DNA from: Bradyrhizobium sp. DOA9
GTDB lineage: Bacteria > Pseudomonadota > Alphaproteobacteria > Rhizobiales > Xanthobacteraceae
Assembly: GCF_000617845.2 (NCBI RefSeq)
Contig: NZ_DF820425.1
Span: forward strand, 565,690-629,689
Direction: 5' to 3'
Length of the DNA stretch: 64,000 nucleotides
Shown here piece after piece: positions 8,783 to 17,691 of the stretch. The notes below the pieces were generated by a model, which was given only the letters and a program-made list of their open reading frames with translations, ran no database searches and was not told the origin of the DNA. Positions within the stretch are counted from its first letter, which is position 1; every line of letters begins with the position of its first letter. Position numbers and translations under genes: made by a program.

Positions 8783-9286
8783 ATGCCGAGACAGGAAGTC
8801 ATTCGCAAAGCCAGGCAAGACAAGCGCGCCGGCAAGTCGGCCAGCACGCAGGCCGGCGAGTTCGTCAAGGACGAGATCGACAGGATTCGCAAGGGCAAGC
8901 ACGGCGCGCGCTCGACCAAGCAGGCGATCGCGATCGGCCTGTCCGAGGCGCGTCGCGCCGGTGTCGATCTGCCGCCGCCGCGCAAGGGAAGCACCAAGAA
9001 GTCGACGCGCCGTAGTGCCAAGTACGCTTACGAGGTCGGCCAGGGCAAACGCACGCCGAAGCGGAGCCCGAAAGTATCGCGCGCCGCCACGAACGCTCTG
9101 AAGAAGGAGCCGCGCTCCACCGCATCGCGTGGTGCACTGTCGAAACAGGCCAAACGTGCCGCAAGCCGCCGAACCGCAGCGTCCCGCTCGGCCGCCGCGC
9201 GGAAAGCCAGCCACACCAAGGGCGCCAAGGTCCGCTCCGCTGCCGCAAAGAAGGCGGCACGCACAAGGGCGCGCCGCCGGAGCTGA
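8783..9286 (+). CDS. DUF6496-type, histone-tail-like basic protein
   Basis: 167 residues from the ATG at 8783, preceded by the purine-rich 'aagaagggga'. The N-terminal part (about 1-75: 'RKARQDKRAGKSASTQAGEF', 'GKHGARSTKQAIAIGLSEAR') matches a short conserved domain of bacterial proteins annotated as DUF6496. The rest is a Lys/Arg/Ala/Ser-rich low-complexity tail like histone H1, probably binding nucleic acid. It is a single gene, convergent with the sulfonate receptor gene 14 bases on. No enzymatic role is visible. Confidence 0.8.
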   Translation: MPRQEVIRKARQDKRAGKSASTQAGEFVKDEIDRIRKGKHGARSTKQAIAIGLSEARRAGVDLPPPRKGSTKKSTRRSAKYAYEVGQGKRTPKRSPKVSRAATNALKKEPRSTASRGALSKQAKRAASRRTAASRSAAARKASHTKGAKVRSAAAKKAARTRARRRS

Positions 9287-9300
9287 TCACTCAGGCTGGC

Positions 9301-10254
9301 TCAGGAGCCCGGCGTCCACTTCCAGACGATGTCGGAGACGTTGACGGGCTTCGGGATGAGGCCCAGCTTTGCGAAACGATCGGCCACCGCCTGCTGGCTT
9401 GCGATGATCTCGGCATCCAGCGGCACCACGCGGAAGTTGGAGCGACCCACGAAGCGCCTGACGGCCTCGATGTCGACGCCGGTCGCATCTGCCTGGGCTT
9501 TGGCGACGTCCTCGTGGTGTTCGTTGGCCCAGACTCCTTCGGAGGCAAAGGTCGTGTTGAGCTTCGCCACCAGCGACGGATATTTATCGACGAAATCCGT
9601 GTTTGCGATGTAGAAGGCATTCGGCTTGTGCACGTCCTTGTCGAAAGCGATGACGCGCGCCTTTTCCTTCAGCTCGGCGAGCGCCAGATAGGGATCCCAG
9701 ATCGACCAGGCATCGACCGAGCCCTTGATGAAGGCGGCGGTCGCATCGGCGGGCGCGAGCGGCGCCGGCGTTATGTCGGACCAGGACAAGCCGGCCTTCT
9801 CGAGCGCGGCAACCAGCAGATTATGCGCGCTCGATCCCTTGCCGAAGGCGACGCGCTTGCCCTTGAGATCGGCCAGCGCGTGAATCGGCGAATCCTTCGG
9901 CACGACGATCGCCTGGGTGTTGCCGTCCGATTTCACCGCAGCGACGTAGCGGATCTTGGCGCCGCCGGCCTGCGCGAAGATCGGCGGGGAGTCGCCGACA
10001 TAGCCGAAATCGACGCTGCCGACATTGATGGCCTCCAGCAGCGGCGGACCGAACTGGAAGTCGACCCACTTGATCTCGATGCCGAGCGGCTTGAAGGCGT
10101 TCTCCAGCGTCTGGCGCTGGCGCACCGCCGGGAAGAAGCCGCCCTTCTGCGTGCCGATGCGAATCTCGGCCGGCTTGTCTTCGGCCCACACGGGCGAAAC
10201 GGCCGCACTTGCCAGCAACAGAGCGCCGGCGATGATGTGTCGTCGCGTGATCAT
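9301..10254 (-). CDS. ssuA: Aliphatic sulfonate ABC transporter substrate-binding protein
   Basis: 317 residues from the ATG at 10254. There is a signal peptide ('MITRRHIIAGALLLASAAVS', about 24 residues), then the SsuA/NrtA-like fold: 'EIRIGTQKGGFF', 'VDFGYVGDSPPIFAQA', 'LKGKRVAFGKGSSAHN' and 'VDAWSIWDPY'. It would capture alkanesulfonates in the periplasm for sulfur supply. No SsuB/SsuC genes follow, so the permease is elsewhere or lost. A small conserved-looking gene precedes it by 28 bases. Confidence 0.85.
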   Translation of the reverse strand: MITRRHIIAGALLLASAAVSPVWAEDKPAEIRIGTQKGGFFPAVRQRQTLENAFKPLGIEIKWVDFQFGPPLLEAINVGSVDFGYVGDSPPIFAQAGGAKIRYVAAVKSDGNTQAIVVPKDSPIHALADLKGKRVAFGKGSSAHNLLVAALEKAGLSWSDITPAPLAPADATAAFIKGSVDAWSIWDPYLALAELKEKARVIAFDKDVHKPNAFYIANTDFVDKYPSLVAKLNTTFASEGVWANEHHEDVAKAQADATGVDIEAVRRFVGRSNFRVVPLDAEIIASQQAVADRFAKLGLIPKPVNVSDIVWKWTPGS

Positions 10255-10282
10255 TTGCAAAGTCCTTTCGGTCTGCTGGTGC

Positions 10283-10477
10283 TCAGATGGAGACAAGGTG
10301 CCGGCGCTCCGCGAACACGGCGCTCGCGGCCCGTTCGGCGTCCCGGGCCGAGCGGAACTGGCGGCCTTCGAGGCTGTCGAACAGGCGCTCGGAGGAGAAA
10401 AAGCGGAAACCGCGCTCGTCGCTGGCGATGATGCCGGCGGTGCGGTCGTGAACTTCGATGATATAGGCTTTGGGCAT
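10283..10477 (-). CDS. Small hypothetical protein upstream of ssuA
   Basis: 64 residues from the ATG at 10477 ('MPKAYIIEVHDRTAGIIASD', ending 'RRHLVSI'). It has a short alpha/beta pattern and no signal peptide or membrane segment. I do not recognise a named family. It lies 28 bases upstream of ssuA on the same strand and probably shares its transcript. An open extension to 10558 has less protein-like sequence. Confidence 0.6.
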   Translation of the reverse strand: MPKAYIIEVHDRTAGIIASDERGFRFFSSERLFDSLEGRQFRSARDAERAASAVFAERRHLVSI

Positions 10478-10865
10478 GGCTGCTCGTTCGCCGAACGGGT
10501 CGGCGCTCCTGTCAAGAGATTGCGATCGGGATTTTGGCTCGGCGATCAGCAGCAACAACAGGCGCCGGTCGCGGCCGAGACGCAGCGACGCATCATGCGC
10601 TTGCGCATGTCGCTTCTCACTCGCTGGTCATTCGATGTCATGCAGCAGCTTTCGGCTCGACGATGCAGTTTCGACGCTTCGAATATCGAGGGATTACGCC
10701 GATCGGTCAATGAAATGGCTATCCATATTTGCCGCGGCCGCGTGCGCGCACTTCTCTGCGCGCAAGCCGCCGCAGCCGAAATCATCTCGCGATCATGTCA
10801 ACACGCAAGAGGTCCGTAGCGTGGTACCGTTGCCCCGAGAGGCGCAAAGAAATGCGGAGAACGAC
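10478..10865. other. Intergenic region without a convincing gene
   Basis: A 388-base gap between two divergent genes. It is open in one plus-strand frame, but that translation is rich in Arg, Ser and Cys and looks non-coding. It should hold promoters for both flanking genes. No clear inverted repeat or known operator was found. Confidence 0.5.
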
Positions 10866-11597
10866 ATGACGCATGCTCTAAAGGGGCGCACGGCGCTCGT
10901 CACCGGCGGCTCGCGCGGGATTGGCGCGGCCATCTGTCGTGCATTGGCCGAAGCAGGTGCGGCGGTGGCGATCAATTGCCGCGAGCGGATTGGCCAAGCT
11001 GAACAACTCGCAGGCGAGATCGGCCAGCAGGGCGGCCGCGCCATCGTGGTCGCCGCGGATGTCTCGCAGCGCGAGGCCGTGGCCGGTATGGTCGAGCGCG
11101 TCACGGCCGGGCTTGGGCCGGTCGACATCCTGGTCAACAATGCCGGCATTGCGATCACGCGCGGAATCGATGATCTCACCGAGGACGATTTCGACCGCAC
11201 CATCCTGGTCAACCTGAAATCGGCTTTCCTGTGCACGCAAGCGGTGCTGCCGTCGATGCGCGCGCGGAAGTGGGGCCGCATCGTCAACATCTCCTCGGGT
11301 GCCGCGCGCGGTGCCGGCTCGATCGGCCCGCACTACAATGCGTCCAAGGCCGGCATGGAGGGCCTGACGCGCGGCTATGCTGCGCGGCTCGTGAAGGAGG
11401 GCATCACCGTCAACGCCGTGGCGCCGTCATTGATCGAGACCGACATGATGAGCGGCCAGCCCGCGCTCGTCAGCCGCATCCCGCTCGGCCGCTTTGGCAC
11501 GGCGGAGGAGGTGGCGAAGGCTGCGATGCTGCTGGTCGACAACGCCTACATGACCGGACAGACTATCGCGCTGAGCGGGGGTATAGCGTTTAATTGA
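10866..11597 (+). CDS. SDR family oxidoreductase (FabG-like)
   Basis: 243 residues. It is a classical short-chain dehydrogenase: NAD(P)-binding 'TGGSRGIG' at about residues 14-21, 'NNAGIA', catalytic Ser in 'NISSGAARG', and the Tyr/Lys pair in 'YNASKAG'. The C-terminal 'MTGQTIALSGG' is typical of FabG-type 3-oxoacyl reductases. The real substrate could be any 3-oxo or hydroxy compound. It is a single plus-strand gene with a palindromic repeat after its stop. Confidence 0.87.
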   Translation: MTHALKGRTALVTGGSRGIGAAICRALAEAGAAVAINCRERIGQAEQLAGEIGQQGGRAIVVAADVSQREAVAGMVERVTAGLGPVDILVNNAGIAITRGIDDLTEDDFDRTILVNLKSAFLCTQAVLPSMRARKWGRIVNISSGAARGAGSIGPHYNASKAGMEGLTRGYAARLVKEGITVNAVAPSLIETDMMSGQPALVSRIPLGRFGTAEEVAKAAMLLVDNAYMTGQTIALSGGIAFN

Positions 11598-11642
11598 GGG
11601 CTCGCCGCCGGTAGCGCACGCGCTCTTCCAATCTTGGAAAGC

Positions 11643-11735
11643 CGTAGGGTGGGCAAAGCGAAGCGTGCCCACCATTTGCGTGTAATTGGTGAGAATTCGT
11701 GGGCACGGCGCAAGAGCGCCTTTGCCCACCCTACG
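11643..11735. repeat. Nested palindromic intergenic repeat, second family
   Basis: Outer arms of 16 bp (CGTAGGGTGGGCAAAG at 11643-11658, complementary copy at 11720-11735) enclose inner 9-bp arms CGTGCCCAC (11664-11672) and GTGGGCACG (11699-11707). It lies between the convergent SDR and PPOX genes. Confidence 0.85.
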
Positions 11736-11785
11736 ACTCCGGACTCGCGGAAAGATACCCTTTCTCACGAGGGGAGAGGGAAAGC

Positions 11786-12397
11786 TCACCACATCGTCGC
11801 GGCTGCCCGTTCCGGCCAGGCGCGATCATACTCCGCGCCGCCGACCTTGTTGTCGCTCATTTCCGCAAGAATCTGCCCTGGCGTCGGCAGCGTCTTGGGA
11901 TCGACGCGCTTGTCGGGATTCCAGAGGTCGGAGCGGACGATGGCGCGGGCACATTGGAAGTAAATCTCGTCCACGTTCATCACCATGACGCTGCGCGGCG
12001 CCTTGCCTTCGACCTTGAACGAGGCCAGCAGCTCCGGATCGACGGAAAGATGCGCGCGGCCGTTCGCCCGCACTGCGTTGCCGGAGCCGGGGATCAGGAG
12101 CATCAGCGAGACCCTGGGGTCGCGCACGATGTTGCGCAAGGAATCGACCCGGTTGTTGCCGCGGCGGTCGGGCAGCATCAGCGTCTTGGGGTCGTGGACG
12201 CGGACGAAGCCAGGCAGATCGCCGCGCGGCGAGCAGTCGATGCCCTCTGGGCCAATGGTGGCGAGCGCGGCGAACGGCGCCTTCTCGATGAAGATGCGGT
12301 AGAGCGGGGTGACGTGGTCGGCGACTTTCACGGTCGAGGCGTCGTTGGTGGCGCCGTAGATGGCTTCAAGCTGCTCGACCGTTTCGATCACCGTCAT
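11786..12397 (-). CDS. Pyridoxamine 5'-phosphate oxidase family protein
   Basis: 203 residues. It is a split-barrel flavin or F420-type protein of the PPOX superfamily ('FAALATIGPEGIDCSPRGD', 'VLPDRRGNNRVDSL'-like segment, 'VMNVDEIYFQCARA'). It resembles the FMN-dependent MSMEG_1061-like group rather than true PdxH. It lies 28 bases after the phnN stop on the same strand and may be the last gene of the phn operon, though a role in phosphonate use is not established. Confidence 0.82.
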   Translation of the reverse strand: MTVIETVEQLEAIYGATNDASTVKVADHVTPLYRIFIEKAPFAALATIGPEGIDCSPRGDLPGFVRVHDPKTLMLPDRRGNNRVDSLRNIVRDPRVSLMLLIPGSGNAVRANGRAHLSVDPELLASFKVEGKAPRSVMVMNVDEIYFQCARAIVRSDLWNPDKRVDPKTLPTPGQILAEMSDNKVGGAEYDRAWPERAAATMW

Positions 12398-12425
12398 TCC
12401 ACTCTCTCCTTGCTGTTGCCAGCAA

Positions 12426-13022
12426 CTAATCCTGCCAGCCTTGATTCCTGATCACGCGCAGCAGCTGGCGGCTGTGATAGTCCGCGCTGCCGGCATTGAG
12501 GATGGTGACGTCCGCCTGCGCCGACGCCTCTTCGACGCTGCGCGACAGCCGCTCGGCGATGTCGCCGTCGCTCTTCCGGGCGCGCGCGGCAAGCCGCTGC
12601 GCCAAGACCTCCGGCGGCGCCGTGATCGCGACCACAACGACATTGGCATAGGCCCGGCGCAAGGCAGCGATCACAGTGCGTGAGACGTTGGCGACCACGG
12701 TGCGGCCGGCGCGGATGTCGTCGTTGATCTCGAGCGGCAACGCGTAGGAATGCCCATGGGCCTCCCAGTGCACGGCAAAGTCGCCGTGCTCGCACGCGCG
12801 GCGGAATTCGTCGGGGCTGACCGCGATATTGTCTTCATCGGCCGACGCCGCGCGCGTCACGATGCGGCGCGGGAAGACGATGTCGGGATCGTCGCTGCAG
12901 GCCGCCTGCGCCAGCCGCAGCAGGGTATCCTTGCCGGCGCCGCTGGGGCCGACCACGAGCACGAGCCGGCCGGGGCCGATCGCACCCGTCTCGCCTTCAC
13001 CCGCGGTCGCCATATCGCTCAT
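12426..13022 (-). CDS. phnN: Ribose 1,5-bisphosphate phosphokinase PhnN
   Basis: 198 residues, guanylate-kinase-like fold with Walker A 'GPSGAGKD' at residues 25-32. It phosphorylates ribose 1,5-bisphosphate to PRPP, the salvage end of the C-P lyase pathway. The start overlaps the phnM stop by 4 bases, indicating translational coupling. The next gene downstream is the PPOX protein. Confidence 0.92.
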   Translation of the reverse strand: MSDMATAGEGETGAIGPGRLVLVVGPSGAGKDTLLRLAQAACSDDPDIVFPRRIVTRAASADEDNIAVSPDEFRRACEHGDFAVHWEAHGHSYALPLEINDDIRAGRTVVANVSRTVIAALRRAYANVVVVAITAPPEVLAQRLAARARKSDGDIAERLSRSVEEASAQADVTILNAGSADYHSRQLLRVIRNQGWQD

Positions 13023-14167
13023 GCGACGCGTTGTCCTTCCCGCCAGACGCTGCGGACCACGGGAACGTGGCCTGCGACATGGACGCGGATCAAATCGGCG
13101 CGCTTGCCGGTTGCGACCTCGCCGCGGTCGGTGAGACCGACCGCTTCGGCGGGCGCTTTCGTCACCGTCCGAACCGCGGCCGGGAGGCTGATCGCAGGCA
13201 CGTGCTCGGGCAATTGCAGCGCGGCCATCAAAAGGCTCGACGGGATGTAGTCCGACGACAGGATGTCGAGCAGGCCCTCGCGCGCGAGATCGACCGCGGC
13301 GATGTTGCCGGAGTGCGAGCCGCCGCGCACCACGTTCGGCGCGCCCATGAGGATGTCGATGCCGGCCTGATGCAGGCCGCGCGCGGCCTCCAGCGTGGTC
13401 GGGAATTCCGCGACCGAGACGCGGTCGCGCACGGCATCCGCGACGTTCTCTTCGGTGGTGTCGTCGTGGCTCGCCAGCGGAATGTCGTACTGATGCGCCA
13501 GCGCCACGATCTCGCGCATGTTCGCCGCGGCATAGCGCCTCTGATATTCGAAGCGCTTAGCGAACAATTCGTCGAGCTCGGCATCGGTCTTGCCGCCGCC
13601 CTTGCCGCGGTAATAGTCGCGCAGCTTGACCTCGTCGCGGAACTGGCGCTGGCCCGGCGTGTGGTCCATCAGCGACATCAGCTTGACGTCGGGACGGTCG
13701 ATCAGCTCCTTGGCTTCCTCGACCACGCTCGGCATCGGGATCTCGCAGCGCAGATGCAGGAAGTGATCGGCGCGCAGCAGGCTGGCCTCGCGGGCCGTGG
13801 TGATGGCGGCGGCAAGCACGCCGGCGCGGCCATCGACCTCCTCGGCGCCATCCTCGCGCCAGACCCGGAGCGAATCGAACACGGTGGTGATGCCCGACGT
13901 CGCCAGCTGGCCGTCATAGGAGACGACGGCGGCGACCGGATTCCAGAACACCTTTGGCCGCGGAACGTAATGCGCTTCGAGATGATCGGTGTGGAGCTCG
14001 ATCAGGCCGGGCATGATCAGATCGCCGCCGGCGTCCTCGGCGCCCGCGGGCGCCTTCCCCTCGCCGATCTCCGCAATGCGGCCGTCGGCCAGCGCGAGCC
14101 AGCCCTGCTCGATCACCCGGTCAGCCAGCACGATCCTGGCATTGGCGATCACGGCTTCCTTCTTCAT
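13019..14167 (-). CDS. phnM: Alpha-D-ribose 1-methylphosphonate 5-triphosphate diphosphatase PhnM
   Basis: 382 residues, canonical length. It is an amidohydrolase-fold enzyme that removes pyrophosphate from the alkylphosphonate ribose triphosphate made by PhnGHIL. Visible metal-site motifs are 'ELHTDHLEAH' near residue 57, 'SHDDTTEE' and '[13 protein letters not shown]'. It overlaps phnN by 4 bases and follows phnL by 12. A divergent second copy is at 24104-25297. Confidence 0.93.
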   Translation of the reverse strand: MKKEAVIANARIVLADRVIEQGWLALADGRIAEIGEGKAPAGAEDAGGDLIMPGLIELHTDHLEAHYVPRPKVFWNPVAAVVSYDGQLATSGITTVFDSLRVWREDGAEEVDGRAGVLAAAITTAREASLLRADHFLHLRCEIPMPSVVEEAKELIDRPDVKLMSLMDHTPGQRQFRDEVKLRDYYRGKGGGKTDAELDELFAKRFEYQRRYAAANMREIVALAHQYDIPLASHDDTTEENVADAVRDRVSVAEFPTTLEAARGLHQAGIDILMGAPNVVRGGSHSGNIAAVDLAREGLLDILSSDYIPSSLLMAALQLPEHVPAISLPAAVRTVTKAPAEAVGLTDRGEVATGKRADLIRVHVAGHVPVVRSVWREGQRVA

Positions 14168-14179
14168 TTCCCCATTCCT

Positions 14180-14878
14180 TCAGGCCGCGGCGGCAAAGCT
14201 GGTGACGTCGACGATGCGGTCGGCAATCAGATGACGGATTTCGTCGTCGTGGACAATGGCCACCATGGCAACGTCCTGACGTTTCTTTTCAGCGACCAGC
14301 TCGACTACCACGGCGCGATTGGCGGCGTCGAGCGAGGCGGTCGGCTCGTCCAGCAGCAGGATCGGCAGATCCGAGATGAAGCCACGGGCGATGTTGACGC
14401 GCTGCTGCTCGCCGCCGGAGAAGGTGGCGGGCGGAAGCTGCCATAGGCGCTCGGGGATGTTGAGGCGATGCAGCAATTCGCCGGCGCGCGCCTGTGCGTC
14501 AGTCCGGCTCATGCCGTTGACAATCAGCGGCTCGGCGACGACGTCGATGGTCGCAACCCGCGGCACGGCCCGCAGGAATTGGCTGACATAGCCGATGGTG
14601 GAACGGCGGATGTTGAGCACCTGACGCGGCTCGGCGGCGGCAAGATCGACCAGCTTGCCGCGATGACGGATGCCGATCCGGCCGCTGTCGCAGCGGTAGT
14701 TGCCGAAGATCATCTTCAGGATCGACGATTTGCCGGCGCCCGACGGACCCGACAGCACGACGCACTCGCCCGGATTGACCTGGAAGGTCACGCCGCGCAC
14801 CACCGGCAACTCGATGCCGCCCTGCAGGTGCATCGTAAAGGTCTTGCCGGCGTCGGTGATGTCGATCATGGCGGTCAT
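14180..14878 (-). CDS. phnL: Phosphonate C-P lyase system protein PhnL
   Basis: 232 residues, an ABC-type ATPase without membrane partner: Walker A 'LSGPSGAGKSS', signature 'FSGGEQQRVNIARG', Walker B 'ILLLDEPTASLD'. In the C-P lyase complex PhnL acts with PhnG, H and I in forming the ribose-phosphonate triphosphate intermediate. It is 22 bases downstream of phnK in the same operon. Confidence 0.93.
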   Translation of the reverse strand: MTAMIDITDAGKTFTMHLQGGIELPVVRGVTFQVNPGECVVLSGPSGAGKSSILKMIFGNYRCDSGRIGIRHRGKLVDLAAAEPRQVLNIRRSTIGYVSQFLRAVPRVATIDVVAEPLIVNGMSRTDAQARAGELLHRLNIPERLWQLPPATFSGGEQQRVNIARGFISDLPILLLDEPTASLDAANRAVVVELVAEKKRQDVAMVAIVHDDEIRHLIADRIVDVTSFAAAA

Positions 14879-14900
14879 TGGAAAACTCGTATTGTAAAGT

Positions 14901-15698
14901 TCATGGCGGCAGGATCGAGGAAACGAGCAGCTGGGTATAGGGCTCGCGCGGGTCGTCGAGCACCTGGTCGGTGAGCCCGGTTTCGATGACGCGGCCGCCT
15001 TTCATCACCATCACGCGGTGCGACAACAGGCGCGCCACCGCGAGATCGTGGGTGACGATGACGACGGCGAGGTTCAGCTCGGCGACAAGGCTGCGCAGGA
15101 GGTCGAGCAGGCGCGCCTGCACCGAAACGTCGAGTCCGCCGGTCGGCTCGTCCATGAACACCAGCCGCGGCTCGGTGACGAGGTTGCGGGCAATCTGCAG
15201 ACGCTGGCGCATGCCGCCGGAATAGGTGCGCGGCGCATCGTCGATGCGCGCTGTGTCGATCTCGACGCGGGTGAGCCAGTCCGAGGCAGTGTCGCGGATG
15301 CGGCCGTAGTGATTCCACCCCACCGCCATCAGCCGCTCGCCGACATTGGCGCCGGCCGAGACCGCCATGCGCAGGCCCTGCGCGGGATCCTGGTGCACGA
15401 AACCCCAATCGGTGCGGAACAGGAAGCGCCGCTCGGCTTCGCCGAGCGAGGCGAGATCGCGGGCGACACCGTCGCGCATCCGGTAGGAGACGTGCCCTGC
15501 ACTCGGCGCGAGCTGGCCCGACAGCAGTTGCAGCAGCGTCGACTTGCCCGAGCCGGATTCGCCGACGATCGCCAGCACCTCGCCGGGATGGAGCGAGAAC
15601 GACACGTCGCGGCAGGCATTGATGCGGCCGAAGGACTTGCTGAGGGATTTTGCGACCAGCAGCGGCTCGTCGTTCTCGATCAAATTCTGATCAGCCAT
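14901..15698 (-). CDS. phnK: Phosphonate C-P lyase system protein PhnK
   Basis: 265 residues from the ATG at 15698. It is an ABC ATPase with Walker A 'IVGESGSGKST', signature 'YSGGMRQRLQIARN' and Walker B 'LVFMDEPTGGLD'. PhnK docks on the PhnGHIJ core at PhnJ. The start overlaps the phnJ end by 8 bases. The frame is open further upstream inside phnJ, but the chosen ATG gives the family's usual N-terminus. Confidence 0.92.
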   Translation of the reverse strand: MADQNLIENDEPLLVAKSLSKSFGRINACRDVSFSLHPGEVLAIVGESGSGKSTLLQLLSGQLAPSAGHVSYRMRDGVARDLASLGEAERRFLFRTDWGFVHQDPAQGLRMAVSAGANVGERLMAVGWNHYGRIRDTASDWLTRVEIDTARIDDAPRTYSGGMRQRLQIARNLVTEPRLVFMDEPTGGLDVSVQARLLDLLRSLVAELNLAVVIVTHDLAVARLLSHRVMVMKGGRVIETGLTDQVLDDPREPYTQLLVSSILPP

Positions 15699-16587
15699 TC
15701 GCGGCCTCCTGCGCCTTGTCCTTGTACGGCGCGGCGCTGAGGCTGCCGTGATGGCCGGCGGCCTGGCGGCTCTCGCAATAATCGGTGTCCGAGCACACGA
15801 ACATCCGCCCGCCCTTGTCGTCGGTGACGATCTCGTCGAGATAGGAATTCTCGGCCGCGCACAGCGCGCAGGGCGCGTTGAAACGATACGGCTCGAACGG
15901 GTGGTCCTCGAAATCGAGCGACACCACCTGCGTATAGGGCGGGATCGCGTAGATCCGCTTCTCGCGGCCGGCACCGAACAATTGCAACGCCGGGCAATTG
16001 TCCATCTTGGGATTGTCGAATTTCGGCGTCGGCGACGGGTCCATCACATAGCGCGCGTTCACCTTCACCGGATAGGCGTAGGCGGTGGCGATGTGGCCGA
16101 AGCGGGCGATGTCCTCGTAGAGCTTCACATGCATCAGGCCGTATTCGGCCAGCGCATGCATGCGCCGCGTCTCGGTTTCGCGCGGCTCGAGGAAGCGCAA
16201 CGGCTCGGGGATCGGCACCTGATAGACCAGCACCTGGTTCGCGTTCAGCGCCGTCTCGGGGATGCGGTGACGGGTCTGGATCACGGTTGCCTCGTCCGTC
16301 GCCGTGGTCGTCGCAACGCCCGCGGTCTTGGCGAAGAATTTTCGGATCGAGATCGCGTTGGTGGTGTCGTCGGAGCCCTGATCGATCACTTTCAGCACGT
16401 CCTGGGGACCAAGGATCGCGGCCGTGACCTGCACGCCGCCGGTGCCCCAGCCATAGGGCATCGGCATCTCGCGGCTGGCGAACGGCACCTGATAGCCGGG
16501 GATCGCGATCGCCTTCAGGATCGCACGGCGGATCATCCGCTTGGTCTGCTCGTCGAGATAGGCGAAATTGTAGGCGGGCGCGTTCAT
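15691..16587 (-). CDS. phnJ: Alpha-D-ribose 1-methylphosphonate 5-phosphate C-P lyase PhnJ
   Basis: 298 residues. It is the radical SAM subunit that breaks the carbon-phosphorus bond. The cysteine array C-X2-C-X21-C-X5-C ('CALC' to 'CSDTDYC') is complete, with spacing like that of the E. coli enzyme. The glycine-rich 'YGWGTGGVQVT' is also present. It overlaps phnI by 4 bases and phnK by 8, so subunit synthesis is tightly coupled. Confidence 0.95.
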   Translation of the reverse strand: MNAPAYNFAYLDEQTKRMIRRAILKAIAIPGYQVPFASREMPMPYGWGTGGVQVTAAILGPQDVLKVIDQGSDDTTNAISIRKFFAKTAGVATTTATDEATVIQTRHRIPETALNANQVLVYQVPIPEPLRFLEPRETETRRMHALAEYGLMHVKLYEDIARFGHIATAYAYPVKVNARYVMDPSPTPKFDNPKMDNCPALQLFGAGREKRIYAIPPYTQVVSLDFEDHPFEPYRFNAPCALCAAENSYLDEIVTDDKGGRMFVCSDTDYCESRQAAGHHGSLSAAPYKDKAQEAANG

Positions 16588-17687
16588 TCCGCGGCTTCCT
16601 TCATGGCGTCGGGCGCATTGGCATCGGCAAACTCCTGACGCAGCTTGCGCAGCAGGCCGAGCTCGGACTGGAAGTCGACATAGTGCGGCAGCTTCAGGTG
16701 CTCGACGAAGCCGGTCGCCTGGACATTGTCCGAATGCGACATCACGAATTCTTCATCTTGCGCCGGGGCCAGCGCCTCCTCGCCGAGCTCACGGGCGCGC
16801 AGCGCGCGATCGACCAGCGCCATCGACATGGTCTTGCGTTCGCTCTGGCCGAAAGCGAGGCCATAGCCGCGGGTGAAGCACGGAGCTTCTGTGGCGGAGC
16901 CCTTGAACTGGTTGACCATCTGGCATTCGGTGAGCGCGATCGCACCGAGCGGCACGGCGAAGCCGACGTCTTCCGCGACAAATTCAACCTCGACCTCGCC
17001 GAAGCGGATCTCGCCGACAAAGGGATGGTTGCGGCCGTAGCCGCGCTGGGTGGAATAGCCCATCGCGAGCAGAAAGCCTTCGTCACCGCGCGCAAGGTTC
17101 TGCAGGCGCAAATCGCGATCCGCGGGAAAGTTCAGCGGCTCGCGGGTGAGGTCGCCGACGCTGGCGCCGTCCTCGGCCTCGGGCGATGATTCGATCAGCC
17201 CGTCGCGGCCGAGAATATCGGTCACGCGCGGGGTCGGCGCGGTCGAGGCTTCGGCCATTGCCGGAGCCTCAGGCACAAAGCCTTCCGCGAGCGAAGGATC
17301 GAGCAGGCGGTGCGTGTAGTCGAAGGTCGGCCCCAGGATCTGGCCGCCCGGAATGTCCTTGAAGGTCGCCGACACCCGCCGCTGCACCCGCATCGCGCCG
17401 GTGTCGACCGGCTCGCTGGCGCCGAACCGCGGCAGCGTGGCCCGGAAGGCGCGCACCAGGAAGATCGCCTCGATCAAATCGCCGCGCGCCTGCTTGATCG
17501 CCAGCGCAGCAAGCTCGCGGTCATAGAGCGAGCCTTCGCTCATGACGCGGTCCACGGCAAGGCCGAGCTGCTCGGTGATCTGATCGAGGGAGATTTCCGC
17601 AACGTCTTGGTCACCGCGCCGCTTATGCGCCAGCAGGCGATGGGCGTTCTCGATGGCGCGCTCGCCGCCTTTAACTGCGACATACAT
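16584..17687 (-). CDS. phnI: Carbon-phosphorus lyase complex subunit PhnI
   Basis: 367 residues, full length. It begins 'MYVAVKGGERAIENAH', typical of PhnI. In the complex it is the nucleosidase-like subunit that joins the phosphonate to ribose of ATP or GTP with PhnG, H and L. It overlaps phnJ by 4 bases and lies 4 bases after phnH. Confidence 0.94.
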   Translation of the reverse strand: MYVAVKGGERAIENAHRLLAHKRRGDQDVAEISLDQITEQLGLAVDRVMSEGSLYDRELAALAIKQARGDLIEAIFLVRAFRATLPRFGASEPVDTGAMRVQRRVSATFKDIPGGQILGPTFDYTHRLLDPSLAEGFVPEAPAMAEASTAPTPRVTDILGRDGLIESSPEAEDGASVGDLTREPLNFPADRDLRLQNLARGDEGFLLAMGYSTQRGYGRNHPFVGEIRFGEVEVEFVAEDVGFAVPLGAIALTECQMVNQFKGSATEAPCFTRGYGLAFGQSERKTMSMALVDRALRARELGEEALAPAQDEEFVMSHSDNVQATGFVEHLKLPHYVDFQSELGLLRKLRQEFADANAPDAMKEAAE

Positions 17688-17691
17688 GCTT

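Noticed and set aside
10470..10865. N-terminal extension of the SDR gene
   Set aside because: The NAD-binding motif is at the normal distance from the ATG at 10866; the extension is Arg/Ser/Cys-rich.
13031..14446. Long plus-strand open frame opposite phnM and phnL
   Set aside because: High-GC shadow; both minus-strand genes have full family motifs.
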